DNA of 64,000 nt from Daejeonia sp002484105 (GTDB lineage Bacteria > Bacteroidota > Bacteroidia > Flavobacteriales > Weeksellaceae), in the NCBI RefSeq assembly GCF_051175565.1, contig NZ_CP195105.1:1798001-1862000 (forward strand). The letters run 5' to 3'. The first letter of the stretch is position 1. Each line of letters begins with the position of its first letter. Shown in pieces: positions 49,803-58,274 of the stretch. Under the pieces are notes generated by a model that saw nothing but the letters and a program-made list of their open reading frames with translations, made no database searches and was not told the origin of the DNA. The position numbers and the translations under genes are program-made.

Positions 49803-52204
49803 TTACGCAACGGTTTACCTTTCTGTAACATATACTGAATTCTTTCCAAAGTTTTTCGTTCTCCGCAGAGGGAAAGGAAGGTTTCTCTTTCAAGATTCAA
49901 TAAATAACGTTCGGAAACGGCAGTAGGTTCGGAGAGATTTCCACCTACCATTACGTTGGCGAGTTTATCGGCAATTTTCTTGTCATACTCGGAGATGTAG
50001 CCACCGGCGAGCATTTGGTCGGTTCCCACGAGGAACATGCCGAGTGCATCTTTACCCAGAACGGTTACTTTCTGTTCGATAGGTTGTGTATAACCTTGTT
50101 CTGCCATCAGTTTTGCCACTTTTTTAGCTTCAGCGATCTGGCGGTCTTTGTTTACGACTACGATATCTTTACCGTGTTCCAAAATTCCCATATCGAAAGC
50201 TTCGTATGCAGAAGTTGCCACTTTCGCCATAGCGATGTTCATAAACGCATCGCGTAGTCGGTTTGTTTTTACATCGTCTTTTACAAAATCTTTACAGGTT
50301 CTCAGCGTAAATTCTTTTGTTCCGCCACCTCCGGGAATTACACCAACACCCAGTTCCACCAAACCGATATAGGTTTCGGCAGCGGCAACCACTCGGTCGG
50401 CGTGCATCGTCATTTCGCAGCCACCACCCAACGTCATGGCATGTGGGGCAACTACCACAGGAACAGAGGAATAGCGAACGCGCATCATGGAATTTTGGAA
50501 ATAGGCGATTGCCATATTCAAATCATCCCAATCCTGATCAACAGCCATCATGAGAATCATCGCAAGGTTGGCTCCAACAGAGAAGTTAGTTCCTTGATTT
50601 CCAACAACTAAACCGTCGTATTCTTTTTCAGCAAGATCGATGGCTCGATTTAATCCGTCCAGAACTTCTCCACCGAGAGAATTCATTTTAGAGCGAATTT
50701 CGAAGTTAATGATGCCATCGCCCAGATCTTCAATCGCTGCACCGGAATTGCTCCAAAGCGTTTTGTTTTTCCTGATGTTGTCGAGGATAATAAACGCATC
50801 GCGTCCTGGAATAGAATCGTAATTTCCGCTGTTTTTATCGTAGAACGTAGATTGTCCTTCTTCGTTTACTTTGTAGAATGTTTCTCCTTTTTCTGCCATT
50901 TGTTTTGCCCAGTCAGAAACCTCATACCCAGCATCTTTCGCCAGTTCGATTCCTTTTTGAACGCCTACGGCATCCCAGATTTGGAACGGTCCGTTTTCCC
51001 AGCCGAATCCGGCTTTCATGGCATCATCGATTTTATATAAATCTTCTGAAATTTCAGGAACTTTATGCGATACATACGCGAACATTGCACCGAGAGACAA
51101 ACGGTAAAATTCTCCGGCTTTATCTTTTCCGCCGATTAAAACTTTGAAACGGTCAATCGGTTTGTCGATGGTTTTCGTGAGTTCCAATGTTGGGAATCCT
51201 ACTTTCCCTTGCGGTTCATATTCTAAAGTGTCGAGATTTAATCGCAGAATTTCAGATTTTCCATCGTCTCCTTTTACTTTTTTAAAGAAACCCTGTCCTG
51301 ATTTTGAACCGAGCCATTTGTTGTTCATCAAAAAGTCGATATAGCTTGGCATAGCGAACTGATCTTTGAAGATTTCCTGTTCGGCACCGCTTTCTCGAAC
51401 GCCGTTGGCTACATGCACAAGCGTATCCAATCCCACCACATCTGCGGTTCTGAAGGTTGCAGATTTGGGACGACCGATTACAGGACCGGTTAATTTATCC
51501 ACATCCGAAATGGTTAAGCCCAGTTTCTGAATGGTGTGGAAGATATTCATAATTCCGAAAACACCAATTCTGTTGGCGATAAATGCAGGTGTATCTTTTG
51601 CGAGAACGGTTGTTTTTCCTAAGAATTTCGCACCGTAATTCATGTAAAAATCTACGATTTCTGGATCGGTATCCGGAGTGGGAATAATTTCTAACAGAGG
51701 CAAATAGCGAACGGGATTAAAAAAGTGGGTTCCTGCGAAATACTTTTTGAAATCGTCGCTTCTTCCTTCGATTAAAAAATGAATTGGAATTCCGGAAGTG
51801 TTGGAGGAAACCAAAGTTCCTGGTTTACGGAATTGTTCGATTTTTTCATATACCGATTTTTTGATGTCCAGTCTTTCTACGACTACCTCGATAATCCAAT
51901 CGGTATCTTTAATTTTCTTCAAATCGTCATCAAAGTTTCCGATTTTGATTCTGTCGGCAAATTTCGGCGAATAGAGCAGGGCAGGACTTGCTTTTTGGAG
52001 CTTTACAAAGTTTTCTTGTGCAATTCTGTTTCGCACGGCTTTGTCTTGCAAAGTCAAACCTTTTTTCTGTTCGGCTTCCGTGAGTTCAAAAGGAACGATA
52101 TCGAGCAGCAAAACTTCTACACCAATATTGGCAAAGTGTGCTGCAATCCCGCTTCCCATAATTCCGGAACCTAGAACGGTTACGTGTTTGATTCTTCTTT
52201 TCAT
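49799..52204 (-). CDS. 3-hydroxyacyl-CoA dehydrogenase / enoyl-CoA hydratase fusion
   Basis: The 801-residue bifunctional protein starts with the NAD-binding Rossmann motif VTVLGSGIMGSGIAAHFANIG and the dehydrogenase active-site region AGTHFFNPVRYLPLLEII. A C-terminal dehydrogenase helical part follows. A crotonase-type hydratase comes last, from about residue 500 (NFSVGANLAMI and ALGGGCEMTMHADRVVAA oxyanion segments, GLVELGVGVIPGGGGTKE). The order HAD-ECH is opposite to E. coli FadB (ECH-HAD). It makes steps two and three of beta-oxidation. It directly follows the MarR gene (26-bp gap). Confidence 0.94.
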   Translation of the reverse strand: MKRRIKHVTVLGSGIMGSGIAAHFANIGVEVLLLDIVPFELTEAEQKKGLTLQDKAVRNRIAQENFVKLQKASPALLYSPKFADRIKIGNFDDDLKKIKDTDWIIEVVVERLDIKKSVYEKIEQFRKPGTLVSSNTSGIPIHFLIEGRSDDFKKYFAGTHFFNPVRYLPLLEIIPTPDTDPEIVDFYMNYGAKFLGKTTVLAKDTPAFIANRIGVFGIMNIFHTIQKLGLTISDVDKLTGPVIGRPKSATFRTADVVGLDTLVHVANGVRESGAEQEIFKDQFAMPSYIDFLMNNKWLGSKSGQGFFKKVKGDDGKSEILRLNLDTLEYEPQGKVGFPTLELTKTIDKPIDRFKVLIGGKDKAGEFYRLSLGAMFAYVSHKVPEISEDLYKIDDAMKAGFGWENGPFQIWDAVGVQKGIELAKDAGYEVSDWAKQMAEKGETFYKVNEEGQSTFYDKNSGNYDSIPGRDAFIILDNIRKNKTLWSNSGAAIEDLGDGIINFEIRSKMNSLGGEVLDGLNRAIDLAEKEYDGLVVGNQGTNFSVGANLAMILMMAVDQDWDDLNMAIAYFQNSMMRVRYSSVPVVVAPHAMTLGGGCEMTMHADRVVAAAETYIGLVELGVGVIPGGGGTKEFTLRTCKDFVKDDVKTNRLRDAFMNIAMAKVATSAYEAFDMGILEHGKDIVVVNKDRQIAEAKKVAKLMAEQGYTQPIEQKVTVLGKDALGMFLVGTDQMLAGGYISEYDKKIADKLANVMVGGNLSEPTAVSERYLLNLERETFLSLCGERKTLERIQYMLQKGKPLRN

Positions 52205-52230
52205 TTTATAGGGTTTAATTTTTCTGATGA

Positions 52231-52701
52231 TTATTTCGCAAATTTTTCACCGTTGAGATGGTGTTTTTTACGGTTCAGTTCGGAGGATATCTTCATGATT
52301 TCACTCATCACATCTTTAAAAATTTCAAGTTTTTCCTGTGGAATCTGTTCCATGACCATATGGTTGAAATTCAGAACAGTTTCTTTGGAAATATTTCTGT
52401 AATTCTGGCCTTTTTCTGTCAGTTTAATAATCACTTCACGTTTGTCCTGCGTGGTTTTTTCCTTATAGATATAGCCGTGGTCTTCCAGAAGTTTGATGAT
52501 GCGTGTCAAAGAGGTGGGCTCTATGGCCATTTTAGGACCGAGATTGGTGCTGCGCGTTCCGTTTTTCGGATCTATTTTCAGTAATGTGAGCGCCTGTACT
52601 GCCGTAGAGTCGTATTCCTGCGCCATTTCAGAATACATCTTCTGCACGGCAATCCATGTCTGCTTCAGAATCAGATCGATGTTTTCTACTTTCTTATTCA
52701 T
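52231..52701 (-). CDS. MarR-family regulator of the beta-oxidation operon
   Basis: The 156-residue winged-helix protein has ALTLLKIDPKNGTRSTNLGPKMAIEPTSLTRIIKLLEDHGYIYKE (recognition helix) and the wing TTQDKREVIIKLTEKGQNYRNI, the MarR hallmark D-x-R. It heads the operon and two palindromes upstream fit its own binding sites, so it likely represses itself and the fad genes until an acyl-CoA or fatty acid binds. Ligand is inferred from the operon only. Confidence 0.9.
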   Translation of the reverse strand: MNKKVENIDLILKQTWIAVQKMYSEMAQEYDSTAVQALTLLKIDPKNGTRSTNLGPKMAIEPTSLTRIIKLLEDHGYIYKEKTTQDKREVIIKLTEKGQNYRNISKETVLNFNHMVMEQIPQEKLEIFKDVMSEIMKISSELNRKKHHLNGEKFAK

Positions 52702-52739
52702 AATCCATATTCAATTTTAGTCTTGTAAGGTGATGTTTC

Positions 52740-52747
52740 CAAATATA
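52740..52747 (-). promoter_or_regulatory. -7 promoter box of the MarR-fad operon
   Basis: TATATTTG on the minus strand fits TAnnTTTG, 39 bp before the MarR ATG. Operator 1 sits directly upstream, between this box and the -33 region. Confidence 0.55.
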
Positions 52748-52751
52748 ATAA

Positions 52752-52769
52752 TATTATGCATGCATAGTA
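52752..52769. promoter_or_regulatory. Operator 1, imperfect palindrome TATTATGCATGCATAGTA
   Basis: Two 9-base halves pair in 8 of 9 positions around the centre A|T. It lies within the promoter, so a bound MarR dimer would block RNA polymerase. Confidence 0.6.
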
Positions 52770-52834
52770 ATTTGATGCTGTTAAAATTTGTTAAGTAAAT
52801 GATTTTCAGTGTTTTAAAATATATGATGTGCATA

Positions 52835-52854
52835 GTATTATGCATGCATAATAC
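52835..52854. promoter_or_regulatory. Operator 2, perfect palindrome GTATTATGCATGCATAATAC
   Basis: A 20-bp perfect palindrome sharing its core TATTATGCATGCATA with operator 1; the centres are 84 bp apart, about eight helical turns. Confidence 0.6.
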
Positions 52855-52882
52855 TTTTGCGATGGTGCTATAATACGTTGAT

Positions 52883-53809
52883 TTATAGAATTTTACGGAT
52901 AGCTTCGCCGAAGTCACCGAAACCTGTAGCGACATGACTTTTATCATCTTTTTTAATGTGCCACAATTGTCCGTCGAAACTGAAAGCAAGCGCCGAAAGG
53001 TCAGCATTGAAATTTTTCTGCAGAAAGGAATAGAGCATTTCTGTCTCTGTGGGCGGCGCCGTGATCACAGGAGCCACAAATGCATCATTTACCCGGAAAA
53101 GGGCTGGGTGAAGAAGTTCCGGATTTTTCAGAAGGACATCTTCCGTAATACCGGCCTGAAGTTTTTCATCCTTAATGTACCAGATTTTGTCCGAAAACTC
53201 TTTGGCAAGGCGCCAGTCGTGGGAAGAAAAAAGAATCGTTCGCCCATGTTCTTTCGCCATCTTTCGCAGAAGTGTAAGGATCATAATTTTATTTTCCTCG
53301 TCCAGGTGAGTTGTGGGTTCATCCAGAACAATAAACGGAGAATTCTGCACAAATGCTCTTGCAATAAAAGCTTTCTGAAGGTTTCCGTCCGAAAGTTGCT
53401 GTAATGCAAGATTCCGGTAAGGCAGAAGATGAAGCTCCTCCATTATGGAATGGATTTCACATATATCGGTATGTTCCAGCCGGAAGTAATATGGATAATG
53501 AATATATTTTCCGAGGGATACCAGATCAGTTGTAGTATAGTTGTAGGGGAGTTCTGCTTTTGAAAATACCACAGCTATAAGTGCTGCAGTTTTCTGTTCG
53601 TCAAGCTTTCGTATATCGGTGCCCCCGAGCCTGATCTCTCCCTTCAGTAAAGGAATCTGATTCAGAATGCTTTTAATTAAGGTTGATTTTCCGGTGCCAT
53701 TATTCCCGATCAGCAGGCAAACTTCACCAGCTTCCAAAGAAGCATTTGCTCCGGTAATGAGCGGTTGTTGATACCCGATATCTGCATGTATGATTTCCAG
53801 CAAATCCAT
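52883..53809 (-). CDS. ABC transporter ATPase (FecE/BtuD-like)
   Basis: A 308-residue ATP-binding subunit with Walker A GNNGTGKST (35-43), signature LSDGN (139-143, where LSGGQ is usual), Walker B FIVLDEPTTHLD (159-170) and H-loop SSHD. About 60 extra C-terminal residues go beyond the typical FecE length and end in GFGDFGEAIRKIL. Its ATG is directly next to the permease stop codon, so the two make one transporter. It powers import of a siderophore, haem or cobalamin-type ligand; which one is unknown. Confidence 0.92.
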   Translation of the reverse strand: MDLLEIIHADIGYQQPLITGANASLEAGEVCLLIGNNGTGKSTLIKSILNQIPLLKGEIRLGGTDIRKLDEQKTAALIAVVFSKAELPYNYTTTDLVSLGKYIHYPYYFRLEHTDICEIHSIMEELHLLPYRNLALQQLSDGNLQKAFIARAFVQNSPFIVLDEPTTHLDEENKIMILTLLRKMAKEHGRTILFSSHDWRLAKEFSDKIWYIKDEKLQAGITEDVLLKNPELLHPALFRVNDAFVAPVITAPPTETEMLYSFLQKNFNADLSALAFSFDGQLWHIKKDDKSHVATGFGDFGEAIRKIL

Positions 53810-54793
53810 CTACAATTTGTTTTTTAAAAGCATGGAAATAATGACAGGAATACCAAACAGCGAACTAATAACATTCATCGGAAGACTCAGAATTTCCGAA
53901 AGTACAGAAAATACTTCGAGAATTACCGCCCCCAGAAACATATTGAGTATCCATTGCTGCCAGAGCCGGGAAGGATTATAAATCATCCTGCAGAAGTGGG
54001 GCACCACAATTCCGATAAAGAGAACGGGGCCGAGAAAAGCCGTCACCGAAGCTGAAAGAAAAGATGAGGAAAGGATCACCAGCAGTTTCAGCCTGCTGAG
54101 CCTGACGCCGAGACTTCTGGCATATTGTATGCCCAATGCACTCCCTATCAGAGGACGTATGGTAAGAAATGCCATGGCAAGCCCCGCCGTTACAGTGCTG
54201 GTGAGTACCAGAAGCTGGTTTCCGGTGAGTTGGCTGTTGGCTCCGAAACTCCACAGGATATAGTTTTTAAGACTTTGGTTGTCCGCATAATACTGGAGAA
54301 CAGAAATCACTGCTCCGGCAAGCGCGGAAACCAGAAACCCAAAGATAATCAGAAAAGATTTGTCCCGGATTTTATGCGAAAATGCCAGCAGAACAACCAT
54401 CATCGCCATGCTTCCCGCAATGGCAGCAATATTGAGGAAGCTGTTTTGCAGAAATTCGGGCAGTACAAAATCCTGCGAAAGAAAGATGTACAGCGCCACA
54501 CCCAGACTGGCTACAGAAGAAATCCCCAGAACTTCTGGCCCTGCCAGGGGATTCCGGAAATACTCCTGAAGGATGAATCCGGAAGTCGGTATCGAAATGC
54601 CTGCCAGCAAAACCGCCAAAACCCGGTTGACTCTAAGCTGGGCAATCTGATGATTCTGCGAAGCTGATGACAGAAAATCTGCAAAATCCAGTTTCATATA
54701 GCCGGTGCTGAGATTCCAGAAAACAGCAACAAGCAACGCTGAAAGCAGCCCCCACAGCAGTGTGCTGAAATATATTCCAGACCGGACCCTCAT
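53810..54793 (-). CDS. FecCD-family ABC permease
   Basis: A 327-residue inner-membrane protein with about ten spans. Family sentences are RVNRVLAVLLAGISIPTSGFILQEYFRNPLAGPEVLGISSVASLGV near the start and VTAFLGPVLFIGIVVPHFCRMI in the C-terminal half, where RXPRXL-type text of FecCD/BtuC appears. It starts 3 bp after the TlpA-like lipoprotein gene and is followed without gap by the ATPase gene. No substrate-binding protein gene is present next to it. Confidence 0.93.
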   Translation of the reverse strand: MRVRSGIYFSTLLWGLLSALLVAVFWNLSTGYMKLDFADFLSSASQNHQIAQLRVNRVLAVLLAGISIPTSGFILQEYFRNPLAGPEVLGISSVASLGVALYIFLSQDFVLPEFLQNSFLNIAAIAGSMAMMVVLLAFSHKIRDKSFLIIFGFLVSALAGAVISVLQYYADNQSLKNYILWSFGANSQLTGNQLLVLTSTVTAGLAMAFLTIRPLIGSALGIQYARSLGVRLSRLKLLVILSSSFLSASVTAFLGPVLFIGIVVPHFCRMIYNPSRLWQQWILNMFLGAVILEVFSVLSEILSLPMNVISSLFGIPVIISMLLKNKL

Positions 54794-54796
54794 GTT

Positions 54797-55369
54797 TTAC
54801 CGGAAAGAAGCAATTTTGCTGTCGAGTTCTTCTTTGCTGACAGATCCATTGATCTCCTGCGTTCTGTTTCCTTTTTTCATAAAAGTAAACGGTATGGTTT
54901 CGCCTTTCCATGTCTTGAAATTGGACGTAAAGAAAGAAGTGTTGATTTTGCTGCCGTCCAGAAGAACAATATTTTTGGAAAGTCCTTTTTCTTCAGCAAA
55001 ATTTTTCACGCTGGTATCCCATTCCGACTGATCGTCGAGGCTGACAAAGGTGAACTTCACTGGCTGCCCGTTCATCTCTTTCATTTTTTCCTGAAAATGA
55101 GGGATTTCGATCATACAAGGCTGGCACCATGTGGCAAAGAAATTGGTGATGTAAAGCGTGTCTGTACTGCCTTTCTGGAGCAGTTCAGTCACCTTTTCCG
55201 GACTGTATTCCACGAGATTTCCACGCATGGCAATACTGTCATGGTCAGTAGCTTTGGCAACGGCAGAAGTGCTGTCCGAAGGGGTTTCGGAGGTAGCAGA
55301 AACATTTTCTTTTTTGTTGCAGGAAATAAGGGTAGTGAAGACAATAACTCCAAGGATGAACTTTTTCAT
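54797..55369 (-). CDS. TlpA-like thioredoxin-fold lipoprotein
   Basis: The 190-residue protein has a lipobox TTLISC (Cys17), a Ser/Thr/Ala linker and a thioredoxin fold with the redox pair WCQPC (Cys82, Cys85) after YITNFFAT. A later ETIPFTFMKKG holds the cis-Pro element. It is anchored at a membrane in the periplasm and should reduce disulfides or transfer electrons. It is the first gene of the FecCD-ATPase operon (3 bp before the permease), an unusual partner where a substrate-binding lipoprotein would be expected. It is divergent (30 bp) from a 2Fe-2S flavin reductase. Confidence 0.88.
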   Translation of the reverse strand: MKKFILGVIVFTTLISCNKKENVSATSETPSDSTSAVAKATDHDSIAMRGNLVEYSPEKVTELLQKGSTDTLYITNFFATWCQPCMIEIPHFQEKMKEMNGQPVKFTFVSLDDQSEWDTSVKNFAEEKGLSKNIVLLDGSKINTSFFTSNFKTWKGETIPFTFMKKGNRTQEINGSVSKEELDSKIASFR

Positions 55370-55383
55370 AAAATTTTTTTGTC

Positions 55384-55391
55384 TATTTTTG
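55384..55391 (+). promoter_or_regulatory. -7 box before the flavin reductase gene
   Basis: TATTTTTG fits TAnnTTTG; it ends 9 bp before the ATG at 55400, inside the 30-bp region shared with the divergent lipoprotein gene. Confidence 0.4.
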
Positions 55392-55399
55392 AATCGGAT

Positions 55400-56521
55400 A
55401 TGGAACAGAATACTAACAAGGCTGAACGGTTCCGTTTTTATGCGCTAAAATTAGCCAAAAAACAACAACTGACCAAAAATACATTCTCACTGGAACTTGA
55501 AGTTCCTGAGGATCTGAAAGATGTTTTCCGCTTTGAAGCAGGGCAGTATATTCCCATAAAATATGAGTTTGGAAAACAGGAATATGTCAATGATTATTCG
55601 ATGACGTCGGCACCGTTCGAAAACCGGATTTCTCTTGGAATCAAAGTCAATTCAGATGAAAGCTCTGTTAACGGACTGATTTCAAAAAATACGGGCGACA
55701 CTGTTTGGGCAGCTGCCCCACGCGGAAGATTTACATTGGTGTCCAGGCCCCACGAGTTCCGCACCATTCTCGGTTTTGCAGCCGGTATCGGAATAACGCC
55801 GTTACTGAGCCATTTCAAAAATATTCTGCATCATGAACCGCGCACGAGGCTATTTCTGTTCTACGGAAACAGAAGCAGCGATGATATTGCCTTCCGCAGT
55901 GAACTGGACGATTTGGTAGAAAAATATGGCAGCAGGTTGCAGGTATTTTATTTCCTGTCGCGTGAAAGACCTCATAACCATCTGTTTTTCGGACGTATTG
56001 ACGAGCATAAACTTCAGCTGATTATCAACCAGATTCTTCATCTGGACGATACCGATGAAGAATCTACCATCTGGGATGCGGTAGACGAGGTGCTGATTTG
56101 CGGACAAGGACAAATGATCCGCGCACTGGCCAATGCCTGCTACGAAAACGGAATTCCGAAGAAGAACATTCATTTTGAACTTTTTGAAGCATTTAATGAA
56201 GATATTTTTCCTCAGGAAAAAGAATTTCCTTTAGTAGAAAATATAGAGGTAACATACCGCTATGCAGGAGAAGAGTATACTACAACTATACCAGACAATA
56301 AAAACCGTTTGCTTCAGCAACTGCTGGAAGAGAAATTTCCCGTTCCATATTCCTGCAAATCGGGTATTTGCGGAAGCTGTATTTGCCAGCTGGAACATGG
56401 AGACATTGAACTTCTTGAAAATGAATATCTTACGGAAAAAGAAGAACAGTCCGGAAAAATTCTTGCTTGTATGACGGTACCACTTAGTCGGAAAATAAAG
56501 CTTAATTTTGATATCATTTGA
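55400..56521 (+). CDS. Flavin reductase with C-terminal 2Fe-2S ferredoxin domain (PaaE/Hcr-like)
   Basis: The 373-residue oxidoreductase has an FAD-binding part (AGQYIPIKY, VNDYSMTSAP, 48-72), an NAD(P)-binding part GFAAGIGITPLLSHF (125-139) and a plant-type 2Fe-2S domain with Cys319, Cys324, Cys327 and Cys357. It moves electrons from NAD(P)H through FAD to the iron-sulfur cluster and on to a partner oxygenase or reductase. A longer frame upstream runs into the divergent lipoprotein gene and is not real; ATG 55400 (MEQNTNKAERF) fits. No oxygenase partner lies nearby. Next gene overlaps its stop. Confidence 0.92.
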   Translation: MEQNTNKAERFRFYALKLAKKQQLTKNTFSLELEVPEDLKDVFRFEAGQYIPIKYEFGKQEYVNDYSMTSAPFENRISLGIKVNSDESSVNGLISKNTGDTVWAAAPRGRFTLVSRPHEFRTILGFAAGIGITPLLSHFKNILHHEPRTRLFLFYGNRSSDDIAFRSELDDLVEKYGSRLQVFYFLSRERPHNHLFFGRIDEHKLQLIINQILHLDDTDEESTIWDAVDEVLICGQGQMIRALANACYENGIPKKNIHFELFEAFNEDIFPQEKEFPLVENIEVTYRYAGEEYTTTIPDNKNRLLQQLLEEKFPVPYSCKSGICGSCICQLEHGDIELLENEYLTEKEEQSGKILACMTVPLSRKIKLNFDII

Positions 56522-57138
56522 AGAAAGCTGCCAACATATTAAAAATTCTTAGGGTAACTGCAGAAATTGCAGTCATCTTGATGATGCTGGCCAATACCTG
56601 GGTTTTTGCCCTCACCAATGGACGTACCTACACACGGATATCCAAAATTCCGCCAAGAGAAACAGCGCTTGTTCTCGGCACATCTCCCAAAATGAGATCG
56701 GGAATTGTAAATCCTTATTTCGTTAAAAGAATGGATGCTGCCGCACTTCTCTATCATCATGGCAAAATCAGGAAAATCATCGTGAGTGGAGAAAAAAGTG
56801 AAGGATACGACGAGCCTTCTGCTATGGCACACTATCTCGTATACCAGGAAGGTGTGCCGGAAAATATTATCATCAAAGATCCGCGAGGTTTCAAAACGCA
56901 GATGTCCATCAATAACTGCAAAAATGTGTACGGACAGAAAAATGTCATTATCGTTTCTCAGGGGTTTCATAATCTTCGGGCGTTGTTCTATGCGCGCAAT
57001 AACGATATGAATGCCTTGGGTTTTGATGCACAGGATGTATATAAAAACGAAAGTTTCTACCGAAACCAGTTGCGCGAATTTCTTGCAAGGGTCATGGCGG
57101 TAGTCTATTACATTTTTGGAATTGAGCGTAAAATATAA
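56518..57138 (+). CDS. SanA/YdcF-like DUF218 membrane protein
   Basis: A 206-residue protein with one N-terminal membrane helix (about 11-31) and a DUF218 domain: ETALVLGTSPKMRSGIVNPYF, RMDAAALLYHHGKIRKIIVSGEKS, SQGFHNLRALFYAR. This is the SanA branch, linked in E. coli to the envelope barrier against vancomycin at high temperature. The start is a TTG (56518) overlapping the previous stop TGA; the next ATG would remove much of the membrane helix, so TTG is preferred. Translation is probably coupled to the reductase gene. Confidence 0.82.
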   Translation: MKKAANILKILRVTAEIAVILMMLANTWVFALTNGRTYTRISKIPPRETALVLGTSPKMRSGIVNPYFVKRMDAAALLYHHGKIRKIIVSGEKSEGYDEPSAMAHYLVYQEGVPENIIIKDPRGFKTQMSINNCKNVYGQKNVIIVSQGFHNLRALFYARNNDMNALGFDAQDVYKNESFYRNQLREFLARVMAVVYYIFGIERKI

Positions 57139-57239
57139 TGTTTAAAAACAGCTTTAATTTTTTTATTATATAGTATTGATAATCAGTATTTTGTTTATTT
57201 TATATAGAATTAAGTTTAAGTATTTGTTTTTAATCAGAA

Positions 57240-57274
57240 TTTGTTTCGGTTTTTTTTCAGATTCTGTATCTTTG
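57240..57274 (+). promoter_or_regulatory. Promoter of the udk operon
   Basis: TATCTTTG (57267-57274) fits TAnnTTTG, with TTTG at 57240-57243 upstream (spacer 23, slightly long). The ATG is at 57289. Confidence 0.5.
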
Positions 57275-57288
57275 TAAAAACAAAATAC

Positions 57289-57906
57289 ATGCTCGTAATA
57301 GGAATTGCAGGTGGTACCGGATCGGGAAAAACCACTGTAGTCAACAAAATCCTTCAGCAGCTGAATGCCGAAGGTGTCAATGTTCTTTCACAGGATAATT
57401 ACTACTATGATAATCAGCATCTTTCGCTCACAGAGCGCGAGGGGCTTAACTACGATCACCCCAAATCAATTGATTTTCCTCTGCTCATTGAGCACGTCAG
57501 AAAACTCAAAGCCGGTGAAGCTATCGAACAGCCAGTCTACAGTTTTGTTACCCATTCCAGAACGGGCGATTTTGTGCAGGTAGAACCCAAAAATGTACTG
57601 ATTGTGGAAGGTATTCTGGTACTCACCAATCAGGAACTTCTGAAAGAATTTGACCTTAAAGTTTTTGTACACGCAGATTCTGATGAGCGACTGATCCGGA
57701 GAATACGCCGCGATACTCAGGAACGGGGACGCGACCTAAGCGAAGTTCTTCACCGTTATCAGACCACGCTGAAACCAATGCATAATGAGTTTATCGAACC
57801 TTCCAAAAACGAAGCGGATCTCATTGTGCCCAATATGAGACACAACAATGTGGCGATTGATTTTCTGACGACTGTTATCAATAATTCTCTCAAAAAAACT
57901 GTATAA
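57289..57906 (+). CDS. udk: Uridine kinase
   Basis: A 205-residue P-loop kinase. Walker A is GGTGSGKT (8-15); DNYYYD is the nucleoside-site sentence, followed by NYDHPKSIDFPLL and YSFVTHSRT; RRIRRDTQERGR is the lid. It phosphorylates uridine and cytidine in pyrimidine salvage. I chose ATG 57289 rather than a start 48 bp upstream because the extension is low-complexity Phe text that overlaps the promoter. Its stop overlaps the ATG of the DivIC-like gene by one base. Confidence 0.95.
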   Translation: MLVIGIAGGTGSGKTTVVNKILQQLNAEGVNVLSQDNYYYDNQHLSLTEREGLNYDHPKSIDFPLLIEHVRKLKAGEAIEQPVYSFVTHSRTGDFVQVEPKNVLIVEGILVLTNQELLKEFDLKVFVHADSDERLIRRIRRDTQERGRDLSEVLHRYQTTLKPMHNEFIEPSKNEADLIVPNMRHNNVAIDFLTTVINNSLKKTV

Positions 57907-58256
57907 TGGATCAGAAACTCATCAAGGATATTCAACCGCAGTCCAGAACACTAAAAATGCTGAGAAAATATGTTCTCAACAAATATTTTATTACCATTGT
58001 GTGTTTTCTGGTCTGGATGATTTTCTTTGACAGTAATTCGTTCCTTGTCATCAACGAGCTGAATCAGGAAGTAGACCAGTACAAAGAACAGCTTGCATAC
58101 TACAAAGGCGAATATGAAAAGAATGACTCTTTCTATAAAAAGCTGATGAACAACAAGCAGGAAAAAGAAAAATTTGCCCGGGAAAATTATTTTATGAAAA
58201 AACCGAACGAAGAAATCTTTATCTTAGTGGCAGACAGCACGAAAGCGGCAAAATAA
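57906..58256 (+). CDS. Septum-formation initiator, FtsB/DivIC family
   Basis: The 116-residue bitopic membrane protein has a short cytoplasmic start, one membrane helix (about 28-45, FITIVCFLVWMIFFD) and a periplasmic coiled coil (INELNQEVDQYKEQLAYYKGEYEK). The FtsB/DivIC end follows, KFARENYFMKKPNEEIFIL. It links divisome proteins FtsL and FtsQ/DivIB at the septum. One-base overlap with udk, 18 bp before the mutase gene; the udk-divIC pairing is common in Flavobacteriia. Confidence 0.87.
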   Translation: MDQKLIKDIQPQSRTLKMLRKYVLNKYFITIVCFLVWMIFFDSNSFLVINELNQEVDQYKEQLAYYKGEYEKNDSFYKKLMNNKQEKEKFARENYFMKKPNEEIFILVADSTKAAK

Positions 58257-58274
58257 ACCCAAACCACCTGAGAT

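Noticed and set aside
55097..55399. Upstream extension of the flavin reductase frame
   Set aside because: It runs antisense through the TlpA-like lipoprotein gene; the promoter box and the domain start support ATG 55400.
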